Origin: JBBRMW01 sp965246845
Lineage (GTDB): Bacteria > Chloroflexota > Anaerolineae > Aggregatilineales > UBA2796
DNA: 64,000 nucleotides
NCBI GenBank assembly: GCA_965246845.1
Contig: CBDFFR010000005.1
Coordinates: 372,001-436,000 of the forward strand
Direction of reading: 5' to 3'
Part shown: piece by piece, positions 43,991 through 53,569 of the stretch
How positions within the stretch are numbered: position 1 is the first letter of the stretch
Layout: the number at the start of each line of letters is the position of its first letter
Notes under the pieces: model-generated
Database searches by the model: none
Told to the model about the DNA's origin: nothing
The model's input: the letters and a program-made list of their open reading frames with translations, nothing else
Program-made: the position numbers and the translations under genes

Positions 43991-46900
43991 TCATTCCTCA
44001 AAGCCATGATCCGAAAACTTCAAATCATAGCTGTTCTGCTCGACATTGCGGACTGTCGCGTCATCGAAGCCCGCTGACCGTTCCGCTTCGATTTCGAGCC
44101 GCACCGTCACGCGCGTTCCGGTCTGGCCGGTAAGCTGTTGTACGATGAAATCCACAATATCGCCGACCTGTTTGTTCAGGCGCTGCGCATCCAGTGTGAC
44201 CGTCCCGTGGTAGCGTGATTTGCGGCGTGGGGCGAGCGGTTGCGGGATGGCCGAAACCCGGCTGGTCGCTGTTGCGCTTGATGTGGGTTGTGCAGCGCGT
44301 ACAATCGGTTCTTCAAGCGCAGGAGCGGTGAGTATGTCAATCTGTGCTTGTGCCGCTTCCGGGTGGACCAGTACGGCTTCCTTGTCGATGTAGACCTTGC
44401 TCGCGGCCTGCTGGTAGACCAGCCCTCTGTAACCCTCGTCTTCGGTGTACATCGTCGCGTAGGCGAATGGCGCATCGGAGCGGCCAAGCCCTTCGCGGAT
44501 TGACTCAATCAGCACGTTCTCATCAACGAAACGCGGCATATAGATATACTGTGCGAGGCATTCCCAAACATATTTCACGCTGACGTGTGGTTTATCCCGC
44601 CACAGATATTTGTCCAACAATTCGCTGGCGAGCAAATCCGGCGAATATTCCGGCACGATCCATTCGTTCTGGCGCAGTTTGCGGTATGCCCGGTCGAAGA
44701 ACTTATCGCCTGTCGAACTGGCGATACGAACCGCTTCAAGCTGCACCTCAGCTTTGGGCGCGTCCGCTTGCGAAGGAACAATCAGCCAGCTATAGGTCTC
44801 TTGCAGGCGGCTGTCCATTGTCTGTTGTGCGCGTTCGAGGCTCGCGCGGACCTGCTTGCGCTGTTGGGAATCGAGGTTGAGCTGTTCCTCTTCGTCCTGA
44901 ATGGATTTCCACGCGAGGAACTCCCGCACAGACCGTTCGTAGGCAATCGCGTTCGTCTTATCTGCGACGATGAAGACAAGCATGTTGCGATACAAGCGCG
45001 GCGCAGTCCCGCGCGTTTCCAGATATTCGCGCACAGTTTCGAGCGCGGCTTTGGCGTCGTTGCGGTCATAGACGGTCTCCGGTCCAAGCACCACCACCCG
45101 CACACGCGCCTCATCCGCGACATCAGCAGAGCCGCTCGGCGCGACGTGATAGCCCGCAAAGTAGTCGCGGTTCGTCTTCTCCTTACGCAAGCGGTCCACC
45201 ATTGCAACCGACACGTAATCAGGCGGCATATTCTGCGCGCGGTCCTGCGCGATGCGGTTCACCGTCGGGCGCGTATCATACCAGTAGCGCGAGCCATCGC
45301 TGTATAAATACGTCAACTGGTTCGACATGCGGCGTAGTGCATCCCCGAAAGCCGCCATCTGCTCGCCCGGCTGGATCGTCGCGAGCCGTACCCGCACTTC
45401 TTCCACGCCGCGCACGGTCTGCCCCGCCACCGAGGGCGCGCTCCCTACGAACACCGACCGCGCAATGCGCCTGCTCGCGGCATATTGTCCAAGCGTCGGA
45501 AGGGCGCTGTCGATCTGGAACGGACGTGACTCCGAGCCGTCGATGTCCGCATCCACAATCGCGGACCAGTTTTCCGGCAGGTAGCGCAGCATTTCATTGC
45601 GCACCGATGACGCCCACAGCGGCAGCGACCCCGGCATGATCAGCAGCGATTGATCGTTGCTCTGCCAGAGCTGATGAATCACGGCAGCCATCAGGCGCAG
45701 CACGCCGCGCGTGCGCTGGAAGCGTTCGAGCGTGGACCAATCCTGATACAGGCGGTCGAACAATTCCGGGTGGATCGGATATGCAGCGCGCATCCGCTCG
45801 AAATAATCCTGCTCGGCGACGCCATTGGGAAAATCGGCGCTGTGCTGCGCGTACATTTTCCGGAACTCGGTCAGCACCGCATCGCGCGAGGCATAGTCGA
45901 TAGACGAAGAGAACAAGCGCCGCCGCACGATCTCGAAGCTCTCCATCGCGGAGACAGGCTTCCAAACGGATTCGATGCGGCCAATCGTCTTGGCGAGGAT
46001 GTTGAGCGCTGCCTTGCCGCCTTCACCGCCGATCTCGATGTCGCTCTCCGGGATAGAGACGAGCAGCAGCGCATCGCTCGACCGCCGGACGGCTTCCGTC
46101 AACGCCTGCATGAACGTCATCACCCCGTCGAAGCTGCCCGCAGGCAGCCGTTCGGAGGCGTTGTACAGGTTGCGCGCGAAGGCGACCAGCTCATCGATGA
46201 TGATCAGCACCGGACCATATTTTTCAAACAGCGCGACCAGCGTATCCGACCCCGGACTGACGCCGTTCAGGTCCGCGTTCTCAAGCATACGATAGGCTTC
46301 CACGCCGCCTAGCTGGTAGGCCATCTCGCCCCAGAGCGTGTGCGTCGTGGCGTCTTTGTACCGACGCGGCTCCGTTGCGCTGAATGCCGTCCCGACGATC
46401 ACAGCGCGGTTGGCGAGCAGGCGATCATCGAGATCGCCCAACAGTGCCGCGATTTTCTCCCCGCCCGGAATTTGCGACAGGCGGATTTTACCGCCCGCGA
46501 GATGATACAACGCGAGCATCGAGTGCGTCTTGCCGCCGCCGAAGCTGGTCTGCAACTGCACCACCGGGTCGCCATCGACACCGCTCATGCGCCGCAGGCC
46601 ATTCGCGAGCAGCGCAACCAACCCTTCCGTCAGATAGGTACGCCGGAAGAACTCGGCGGGGTCGCCATACTCCGGGTCCGCTTTGCCGCTCACGACCTGC
46701 GCGAGGTCCGCCGCGAATTCGGCCTGATTGTAACGTCCCGCCGCGACATCCGGGTGCGGCTGCACGACCAAGCGCCAGGGCTTGAGGCCGGGCGTGGTTG
46801 TGGTTGGCGTCTCCGTCAGCGGTCCGGTCGCCTTTTTCGCCTTTTCCTGATCGGCCTGAAAGCGCAGGCGCAGCAGATCGTTCGCGATGTCGTGCATGGC

Positions 46901-47308
46901 GTCCGCTTCGCGCGGTGCGCCGAGCGCGGTGAGCAGGCGATAGGCCGTATCCGCAGCGCGATACGCATCATCGGTCGTGAATGGCTTCTGATGCGCCCAA
47001 TTGTTGCGCACTTCGGTTAGCTCGTTGACGTAACTGCGGTCGGCCTTGCCCATGCGCTTGCGGAACACCTCGTCCCACGCATCCCGGCTGTTGATAATCT
47101 TGAGGCAGTTCGCCACGTCGAGGACCGTGAGCGCCGTCGCCTCGTCCGGGATTTTCGGGGAGAACGCATCGCTGGCGAGCATCCCCTCAATACCCCGTAG
47201 AGCGCGATCCTTGAATTCCTGCCGGAACGCAGTCAGGACATACGGCGCAAGCACTGCCTTGAGCGTATCCATCACTTCGCCGATGCGGTCGCGGTTACTT
47301 TTTGCCAC
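43991..47308 (-). CDS. DUF499 ATPase with N-terminal Swt1-like HEPN domain (Hma-type defence)
   Basis: A 1105-residue P-loop ATPase. The N-terminal 130 residues resemble Swt1-type HEPN domains and contain TEVRNNWAHQ, matching the R-x4-H motif of HEPN ribonucleases. The DUF499 region has PHPDVAAGRYNQAEFAADL, Walker A QTSFGGGKTHSMLALYHL and Walker B VLIIIDELVAFARNLY. DUF499 ATPases occur with DUF1156 methylases and helicases in the helicase-methylase-ATPase (Hma) defence systems and related islands. This gene is 23 nt downstream of the methylase on the same strand. The frame is intact. Confidence 0.85.
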   Translation of the reverse strand: MAKSNRDRIGEVMDTLKAVLAPYVLTAFRQEFKDRALRGIEGMLASDAFSPKIPDEATALTVLDVANCLKIINSRDAWDEVFRKRMGKADRSYVNELTEVRNNWAHQKPFTTDDAYRAADTAYRLLTALGAPREADAMHDIANDLLRLRFQADQEKAKKATGPLTETPTTTTPGLKPWRLVVQPHPDVAAGRYNQAEFAADLAQVVSGKADPEYGDPAEFFRRTYLTEGLVALLANGLRRMSGVDGDPVVQLQTSFGGGKTHSMLALYHLAGGKIRLSQIPGGEKIAALLGDLDDRLLANRAVIVGTAFSATEPRRYKDATTHTLWGEMAYQLGGVEAYRMLENADLNGVSPGSDTLVALFEKYGPVLIIIDELVAFARNLYNASERLPAGSFDGVMTFMQALTEAVRRSSDALLLVSIPESDIEIGGEGGKAALNILAKTIGRIESVWKPVSAMESFEIVRRRLFSSSIDYASRDAVLTEFRKMYAQHSADFPNGVAEQDYFERMRAAYPIHPELFDRLYQDWSTLERFQRTRGVLRLMAAVIHQLWQSNDQSLLIMPGSLPLWASSVRNEMLRYLPENWSAIVDADIDGSESRPFQIDSALPTLGQYAASRRIARSVFVGSAPSVAGQTVRGVEEVRVRLATIQPGEQMAAFGDALRRMSNQLTYLYSDGSRYWYDTRPTVNRIAQDRAQNMPPDYVSVAMVDRLRKEKTNRDYFAGYHVAPSGSADVADEARVRVVVLGPETVYDRNDAKAALETVREYLETRGTAPRLYRNMLVFIVADKTNAIAYERSVREFLAWKSIQDEEEQLNLDSQQRKQVRASLERAQQTMDSRLQETYSWLIVPSQADAPKAEVQLEAVRIASSTGDKFFDRAYRKLRQNEWIVPEYSPDLLASELLDKYLWRDKPHVSVKYVWECLAQYIYMPRFVDENVLIESIREGLGRSDAPFAYATMYTEDEGYRGLVYQQAASKVYIDKEAVLVHPEAAQAQIDILTAPALEEPIVRAAQPTSSATATSRVSAIPQPLAPRRKSRYHGTVTLDAQRLNKQVGDIVDFIVQQLTGQTGTRVTVRLEIEAERSAGFDDATVRNVEQNSYDLKFSDHGFEE

Positions 47309-47331
47309 GATGTTTATCCTCTATGTCGTCT

Positions 47332-50187
47332 TCAAACGTCCAGACCTAATGTTGCCTGTGTGATGTGACCGCCACGAGCCATCTCATCGCGCAGCAGCGC
47401 CGCTCTATCGACAATCTCCGGCCACGTCACAATCAGCGTGTTGTAATCGCGCGCATATTCCGCCCACCCGCGCCGCTCGCAGATGCTATACAGCCGATAG
47501 GCCAATTCGCGCGCCTGGCTCGTCGTCTCCGGCTTCATGCGGATGAGCAGCAGCGCTGCGCCCTCTTCGCCGTGCGAGTGCAAGCGCTCGATCAGGTGAT
47601 GCACGCCTTCCCACGCGGTCGGGCGCTCATCGCTCGCGGGATCATATGCGCCGGGGTCGTATTCGCCCCACGGGATGAGCCGCACCTTGCCCGATTTCGA
47701 TTGCACCAGCCCCGCCCGCTCGACGCCGCCGACGCTTGTATTCTTCGCACGCGCCAATATATCCGCATCGCCGAATGCGCGCTCGCGATATTCATACTGC
47801 TCGAACCACGCAACCGCGAAGCGCGTATCTGCATCCAGATCGCCTTCCTGTTCCGCGAGTGTGCTATCCAGCACAGTATTGATCAGGCCAAGCGCCTGCC
47901 GCACCGTCAGCGGAGCGCCGTTCGCTTCCAGCACCTGGCTATAGCGGCTGTAGACCGCCATGCCCGGACCTATGCTCGCTTGCGCGAGGTCCACCGGCGC
48001 GATGTTGCCGCTCTGCAATTCGCGCACCGCGAGGGGCAGTTCGCGCGTTAACGCTTCGATGAACCCGCGCCTGGAGATAGTCGGCGCGTCGGCGGCGCGC
48101 GGTCGACAGACGAGGACGATTGAGGACGCGAGGGCGTTTGAATCTCTGTTTCGTAATCTATTGCCCAGTTCAGTACGTAACGGCCAAGTTCCACCAATCG
48201 AAAAGCCGGATTGAATTAACCCTGATAACATAGTTTCCCAACCAGTGCTTACAACTTGTGTTGAGCGGCTTTCTTCGTCCTCATCGTCATCATCTTCTAT
48301 CTGCTTAAAAGCGTAATAGACTGTCAAAGGATATAAGATAGATGCAAACTTGCACATTCGCGTAAATGCTTTAATCATTCCACTTTCAAAATGCCGATTC
48401 GCAGCTTGCCAGTCTCCGCCAAATCTGAACGGTGTAGCGATAAGTTCAGGCTCTTTCGGTACAAGCAGCGTTTTGAACATGCTTGGATATGTATTTTTGA
48501 GGATTGGTCTCATCCACACATAGAAGTAGTCCGACAAGTCGGCGTATCCGATATTATCATAATATGGTGGGTCTGTTGAAATACTCATCTGTCGTTCGTT
48601 ATCAATTTGAGCTGCATCAGTTTGAATAGAACTATTACTAAATACATTAAAGGTTGAAATATCAAATTTTGTCGATTCCAAAACTTCTGCAATCCACTCA
48701 GGAGCATCATTAAAACTACCCGTCGACACTGAAAAAGGGTTTGCCTCAGCAAAGTCCCATACCATAGAGATCGCCTGACGCGCGAAGATAGTGCGGACAA
48801 GGTCCGCACTATTGTCCCATCCTGAGCAAGCATTGCAGCGTTGTAATAAGCGGTCCACCGCGAACGCTAGATACACGCTCACTGCCTCAGAATACGCACG
48901 CGCACCCGTCCCAACATCCCGCAGCGGCACATCATCGTTAGCCAACCCTGCCGCGAGTGCATCCTTACAAATTTTCTCGCGTGCGACGGCCACAAGGTCG
49001 CTGAAAGTGGTAAGAGCAGTGAGTTGGCGGGGGGTAAATAGGTCTCGAAATTTTGTCATTCCATATGCCTGAATACGAAAGCCAAGTGCTTGATCTGGCA
49101 AATCGCTGTCAGGCGCATTCTGTGGTGCTGGCACGTCTGCTGCTTCCACCTGATTGAGAGTTGGAGAATAGTAGTTCCGCTGCTTCTCTCCTTCAGTCAC
49201 AATTCCAATCAGGTGCGCGCCCATACGCCCGGCTTTTGCTTCCGCACGAATGTATTCAAACGGGATAGTGGTATCAGAGACAACGCAACGCCCACCCTTG
49301 CGATTAACCGTGCCATCCGGCACTTCGCCGTCCCCGTGCCTGACCTCATATGTGAGCGTCTTCGTCTCCGCGTCGAAGTGCGGCACGACATACGCGCGCT
49401 TGCCCTTCTTCTTGCTGAGTTCAAAGCTGCGCACCAGCGGCACATGGCAATCGACCGCCGGGTTCGGGCTTTTCACGGTGCGCGCCCATATCCACGCGAT
49501 CACGGTTTCGCCGTTGTGCGTCGGATAGAGATGCCCGATCTGCTGCCACGCCTGTTCGCGCATCCACCCACCATAGTAGCGCACATCGGCGGCCAGCCCC
49601 TTCGCGCCCTGCCACACATCGCCCGCCCATTTGCCCTTGCGCGACTCCGGGTTGACCGGGGGACGCCCGGCGAAGCGCGGCGGGATTTCGATCTGCGCCT
49701 TATTGATCATCACGGCGACGGGGTTCAGGTCGCTCGCGTGCGCTTCCAGCCCCAGCCGCTGCGCTTCGAGCGGGATCGAACCACCCCCGGCGAAGGGGTC
49801 GAGCAGCGGTGGCGGGTTGCCATCCGTCGAGAGGCGGATCAGGCGGCGCGCGTCTTCAAGGACGGCCTCGTTGGTCGTGTTCTCCCACGTCACAAGCTGC
49901 TCGATGAAGTCGAAGAGGCGCATCCGGGGCGTATCCATCACGGTCGCGTTTTCGCCGCGCGGGAGTGCCTCACACGCCCGGACAAAAGCGGGCGGTGCAT
50001 CTGGCGAATCGGGGTCATCGACCAGCGACGCGAAGATGACCGCCCGCGCCGCCGCCAGTGGACGCCGCGCCCACCACAGATGCAGCGTGCTGGGGTGGCC
50101 GTGCCGGATCGATTTTTCGCGAGCGCTGGCTTTGTTGATGGCTTCGAGCGGGAGCGCGACTTCGATGAGTTTTTTACGTGGGGTCAT
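47332..50187 (-). CDS. DUF1156 adenine-specific DNA methyltransferase (Hma-type defence)
   Basis: A 951-residue methylase. The N-terminus (LIEVALPLEAINKASAREKS, TLHLWWARRPLAAARAVIFA) is the DUF1156 signature. The SAM motif I is DPFAGGGSIPLEAQRLG and motif IV is STDPPYYDNIGYADLSDYFYVWMR, where DPPY is typical of N6-adenine methylases. The middle of the gene (about 48130-48830) is distinctly AT-rich compared with both ends. It starts 6 nt after the VapC-like stop, so it is cotranscribed with the toxin-antitoxin genes and the ATPase. Its modification could mark self DNA for the helicase and ATPase. Confidence 0.88.
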   Translation of the reverse strand: MTPRKKLIEVALPLEAINKASAREKSIRHGHPSTLHLWWARRPLAAARAVIFASLVDDPDSPDAPPAFVRACEALPRGENATVMDTPRMRLFDFIEQLVTWENTTNEAVLEDARRLIRLSTDGNPPPLLDPFAGGGSIPLEAQRLGLEAHASDLNPVAVMINKAQIEIPPRFAGRPPVNPESRKGKWAGDVWQGAKGLAADVRYYGGWMREQAWQQIGHLYPTHNGETVIAWIWARTVKSPNPAVDCHVPLVRSFELSKKKGKRAYVVPHFDAETKTLTYEVRHGDGEVPDGTVNRKGGRCVVSDTTIPFEYIRAEAKAGRMGAHLIGIVTEGEKQRNYYSPTLNQVEAADVPAPQNAPDSDLPDQALGFRIQAYGMTKFRDLFTPRQLTALTTFSDLVAVAREKICKDALAAGLANDDVPLRDVGTGARAYSEAVSVYLAFAVDRLLQRCNACSGWDNSADLVRTIFARQAISMVWDFAEANPFSVSTGSFNDAPEWIAEVLESTKFDISTFNVFSNSSIQTDAAQIDNERQMSISTDPPYYDNIGYADLSDYFYVWMRPILKNTYPSMFKTLLVPKEPELIATPFRFGGDWQAANRHFESGMIKAFTRMCKFASILYPLTVYYAFKQIEDDDDEDEESRSTQVVSTGWETMLSGLIQSGFSIGGTWPLRTELGNRLRNRDSNALASSIVLVCRPRAADAPTISRRGFIEALTRELPLAVRELQSGNIAPVDLAQASIGPGMAVYSRYSQVLEANGAPLTVRQALGLINTVLDSTLAEQEGDLDADTRFAVAWFEQYEYRERAFGDADILARAKNTSVGGVERAGLVQSKSGKVRLIPWGEYDPGAYDPASDERPTAWEGVHHLIERLHSHGEEGAALLLIRMKPETTSQARELAYRLYSICERRGWAEYARDYNTLIVTWPEIVDRAALLRDEMARGGHITQATLGLDV

Positions 50188-50193
50188 TGGGGT

Positions 50194-50607
50194 TTACCAG
50201 ACAATCCTTACAAGGTTGGCGGCGGCGATTACATGGTCCGATGTAATTAGTGGAGCATTCAGGCGACGAGCAAAGCCCGCGATCATCCGGTCGTGCATTT
50301 CTGGCACAGCCGCATCATCACCAAAATCCATGACATCATCGGCGTTGAAAGCAAAAAATCGAAAATAGGGTTTGCTTTTAATGTCTGCATACGTCTTTGC
50401 AAAGTCATCGAAAAAGCGCCATTTCTTATCTGCAAAGTACATTTCTGCGACGATGATAGCGGATACGTAAATTTGACACTCACCTCCCTCAGCAGCTTCA
50501 AAGATGGTTGCAGCGCGTCGGCTTAATCGATTACTTCCAATCAAGTACCAAATTAGCGCGTTCGTATCGACGACATAGATAGGCTCAATCGGGAGCGATG
50601 AGGTCAT
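50194..50607 (-). CDS. VapC-like PIN-domain toxin
   Basis: A 137-residue PIN ribonuclease. The acidic residues are seen in YVVDTNALIWYL, VSAIIVAEMYFA, VPEMHDRMIAGFA and LITSDHVI, the usual metal-binding set of VapC toxins. It overlaps the antitoxin gene by 23 nt and ends 6 nt before the methylase start. The start ATG is 50607. VapC toxins cleave specific RNAs such as initiator tRNA. Here it is tied to the defence operon. Confidence 0.85.
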   Translation of the reverse strand: MTSSLPIEPIYVVDTNALIWYLIGSNRLSRRAATIFEAAEGGECQIYVSAIIVAEMYFADKKWRFFDDFAKTYADIKSKPYFRFFAFNADDVMDFGDDAAVPEMHDRMIAGFARRLNAPLITSDHVIAAANLVRIVW

Positions 50608-50884
50608 CGAGTTCTTTTTCCCATTCTGTGCCTACTTCGTGCAAATAGGCGTGCAATTCTTCTTCGCTTGGTCCATCAAAACCCGGACGCGCATATTTAG
50701 CGTAAAGGCTTTGCTCTTTATCAAATGCTCCGGCAATGCGCAGCGCTTCCAACTCTGCGATGAGATGCTCGCGCGTAACTGGAATACTTTGTACGTCAGG
50801 TTGAAGCATTTTTATCAGCGCGACTTTCTCCGGTGATGTTAGTTTCTGTGCCGCTTGTACGATGTCGCCAAAAGTGATGTCCAC
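50585..50884 (-). CDS. VapB-like antitoxin
   Basis: A small protein of 99 residues starting at GTG 50884 with AGGAGAG 6 nt upstream. The longer frame to 50938 is not used. It begins MDITFGDIVQAAQKLTSPEK and ends with an acidic tail (EWEKELDDLIAPD), a pattern of Phd/VapB-type antitoxins, which are DNA-binding at one end and neutralise the toxin at the other. The HTH is not clear by eye. It is the first gene of the leftward operon antitoxin-toxin-methylase-ATPase. Confidence 0.7.
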   Translation of the reverse strand: MDITFGDIVQAAQKLTSPEKVALIKMLQPDVQSIPVTREHLIAELEALRIAGAFDKEQSLYAKYARPGFDGPSEEELHAYLHEVGTEWEKELDDLIAPD

Positions 50885-50910
50885 TCTCCACTCTCCTGTC
50901 ACCTTGTTAC

Positions 50911-50916
50911 ATTTTA
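50911..50916 (-). promoter_or_regulatory. Candidate -10 element for the antitoxin-methylase operon
   Basis: Read leftward, TAAAAT lies 26 nt before GTG 50884. The -35 region is weak. It lies in the 179-bp divergent gap with the gene at 51064, whose own candidate -10 TATGAT is at 51038-51043. Confidence 0.4.
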
Positions 50917-51063
50917 ACTCATGTTGCGGGATAAGCATCGCGGTTTGGCATTAACTCTATTCCAGAGATATTACGGTTCTACATGAATTTTTGCGACGTC
51001 CAGCTTGTGCAATGGCGCGTTCGCATGTAGGATGAAGTATGATGTGCTTACAGGAGCAGTATT

Positions 51064-52530
51064 ATGAGCCGCGCATCCTCAGCACCGCAGCCTTCATCGA
51101 CCAGTGAAACTCATCAGTCGCACGAAACCGCATTCGACTCTACTTATTCGGGAGCGCAGCCAGGCAGCTTTACGAGCGCGGCGGCGAACGATGATGGTCT
51201 GACGCCCCGCCAGCGCAGCTACCTGAATATTCAAGGACGGTTGGGCAATCAGGCGGCGCAACGAACGCTCGTGACTCCGCGTTCGCCTGTACAACGGTCA
51301 GTGGTGCAGCGCTATCACAACGATGCGACCGCACAGGCAGCATTGCAACACATCGCGCAGAGCGATTTGGCGGGCGTGAGAGCGGTCCTGCAAGCGCTGG
51401 ATACGCCGGGACCGCAACCCACCCAGGTCAGCTTGCCAGGAGGCATCAGCGTCGACATTGAGGATCGTCCGGAGATCGGTCGGCAAGCAGCGAGTCGGCT
51501 CGTTGAACTGCTGATGACACAGCTTCATACAGAGCGCACGCCGCTCGTTCAAACCATGAATGCAGCCGCCGATAACCAGGCGCGGCGAACGGCGACGGAG
51601 GCAGTGCGTGCTGTCGATGTGCGCTACCTTCCTGAAATAAAATCACGCAGCCTGGGGCGGCAACCCGACCGCTACGGACATCCGAACGCGGATGCGCGCG
51701 ACTCACTATTGGCCGCGCTGCAACTGGAATCCGTATTCAATGCCGAGGGACGGCTCTCCGAGGACAACACGACGGTTCACAATCAGGTCGCGGATCGAGC
51801 GAGCATGTCACGCACCGATAATTGGTGCGGGTTTTTCGCTGCGGACTCCTATGTCACAGCATCAATGGATAGCGATATGCGCGCCGGGTTTTTCCATGTC
51901 GATAACGTGGAGAATTTCTTCCAGTACCGCTACGATGACATTGCGCGGGTACGGCGCTGGATTGCGGGTGCAACCGGGTGGGAAGAGGTACGGCAATATC
52001 ATCAGGGTCGGGGCGCGTTGCGGCAGTGGACCAACGCGCAGGCAATATTCGCGGGTCGCGCGGGGACGCTCGATATTCGACCGGGGGATGTCGTGCTGAT
52101 CGATATTATGAGTGCTTTGGCGACCGAAGGACCGCATCGCGGCCACTCTGCACCTAACCATATCGCAATGGTGCAGTCGTGGAACCCACAGACGCATGTG
52201 ATGTATACCATTGGTGGGAACGATGGCGGGTACGTCGTTGATACGCGACCGGGAGCAGCCGTCTCCGACCCGAACAGCCGTGCCGCTGCACTGGGCCGTC
52301 CGCTACGGGAACCGACCGCCGCTGGTGGTCATGTCGGCGTGAGCGAGCAGAACATCGGGAACTCGCCTGACCCCGCGCGGGTCGACTCGATGCAAAATAA
52401 GGATCAACCGCGAAGCCGGGTGTATGGCATCGGTCGCCCGTCGCTGGTCGATTTCGAGGATCATCGCTACTTCCTCACCAATCCGAGAACTGTACCAACG
52501 CCGGATAGTACCCCGCGCGGGCAGAGATAA
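51064..52530 (+). CDS. CHAP/NlpC-like amidase with contractile-injection-cargo-like N-terminus
   Basis: A 488-residue protein with AGGAG 7 nt before ATG 51064. The N-terminal 90 residues are Ser/Thr/Gln-rich and contain LNIQGRLGNQAAQRTL and VQRSVVQR, the LQ-x-GN-x-AVQR style seen in proteins associated with extracellular contractile injection systems. The C-terminal half has a Cys in TDNWCGFFAADSY and a His in PNHIAMVQSWNP, as in CHAP or NlpC/P60 cysteine peptidases or amidases. Linking sequence is polar. It is transcribed against the flanking leftward defence genes and ends 10 nt from the helicase tail. No injection-system structural genes are in the window. Confidence 0.6.
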   Translation: MSRASSAPQPSSTSETHQSHETAFDSTYSGAQPGSFTSAAANDDGLTPRQRSYLNIQGRLGNQAAQRTLVTPRSPVQRSVVQRYHNDATAQAALQHIAQSDLAGVRAVLQALDTPGPQPTQVSLPGGISVDIEDRPEIGRQAASRLVELLMTQLHTERTPLVQTMNAAADNQARRTATEAVRAVDVRYLPEIKSRSLGRQPDRYGHPNADARDSLLAALQLESVFNAEGRLSEDNTTVHNQVADRASMSRTDNWCGFFAADSYVTASMDSDMRAGFFHVDNVENFFQYRYDDIARVRRWIAGATGWEEVRQYHQGRGALRQWTNAQAIFAGRAGTLDIRPGDVVLIDIMSALATEGPHRGHSAPNHIAMVQSWNPQTHVMYTIGGNDGGYVVDTRPGAAVSDPNSRAAALGRPLREPTAAGGHVGVSEQNIGNSPDPARVDSMQNKDQPRSRVYGIGRPSLVDFEDHRYFLTNPRTVPTPDSTPRGQR

Positions 52531-52540
52531 CTTACAACAG

Positions 52541-53569
52541 TTAATCCGGCGCTGTTGAATTGGCGAGCAGCACATCGAGGTTATAATCCACAGTCGTCAC
52601 GGCAAAGCCGGGGTCGCGGGTGAGCGGCGGCTGACGCACATAGCGCGGCGCGGTTGCATGTCCACCGTCGATTTCGACAATCACGAGGATCGCGGCGTCC
52701 GGCTGGTTCATGAAGGGTAAATGCTCATTGCGCGTGAGGGTGAGTGTATCTGCACCTGCACGACGTCCCTTGACCTCGATGAAGCGCAGACGTCCGGTGC
52801 TTCCCTCGCGGCTCTCGATGTCGTAGCCGAGTTTCGCGGCGCTCACGTCGCGCGGGCTGTGGCCGAGCGCGATCTCGGCATTCATGACGGCGCGCATCGC
52901 GATTTGTTCCGTAATGCGGCGGTCCAGCCCTTCGCTTCGATTTGCTTCCGGCAATAGCGCCCCAAGCGGGACGACCAGCGCCCGACCGATGACGAGCGGT
53001 GGTGCGCCGTGGAGTTCGATGCTGTTTTGCAGCGCTTCGGTGCGGCTGCGCAGCCGGGCGTGCAGGTCATCCGCACGCCGCCGTGCCACGACGGAGTTGA
53101 GCTTGTCGCTGGGTTTGCCGAGGCGTTCCTGCGCAAGCAGTTCATTGGCGCGGCGGTCCCAATAGTTGATTTCGACGTTGAGCCGCCGATGCACTTCTTG
53201 CAGGGTCTTCTCAATGAGCGCCGTCCGGTACTCCTGCACGCGGTTGAGGTGTTCGGGCAATAAATGCTGCACCGCGTAGCTCATAATCTGTGAAGTCTGA
53301 ACCCGCAGGAGCGAGCGCGCCAGCAAGGTCTGGATCGCGGCGCGCTCGTCGTCATCCGGCGGTCGGTAGTCAAGATACGGCGCACTGCCCGCCGCGCGGA
53401 TGGCCCCTGTCGCGAGCGCCTCCACGAAATGGACCTCTTTGGAGACATCGCGCCCGCTTCCATCCTGCAAACGCTGTTCGAGGTAGAACAGGGCGCGTGG
53501 CTCCGTACCGGGGTCGGTCGGGTCTATCAGCACCCGCGCCCGCGTTGAGGATGTCCGTAAATTGCTCAA
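52541..53569 (-). pseudogene. C-terminal half of frameshifted helicase (DUF3883 domain)
   Basis: This frame reads ARVLIDPTDPGTEPRALFYL and continues through a coiled-coil region to a C-terminal DUF3883-like domain: LGYDIESRE then RFIEVKGRRAGADTLTLTRNE. The DI and EVK residues resemble the PD-(D/E)xK nuclease core. In intact relatives this part belongs to the same protein as the upstream helicase. The two pieces overlap in different frames, so one missing base near 53531-53545 breaks the gene. The local ATG at the start of this frame is probably not a real start. Confidence 0.75.

Noticed and set aside
43991..50187. BREX system
   Set aside because: A P-loop ATPase and a methylase occur in BREX too, but there is no PglZ, BrxA, BrxB or BrxL, and the methylase is DUF1156 rather than PglX type.
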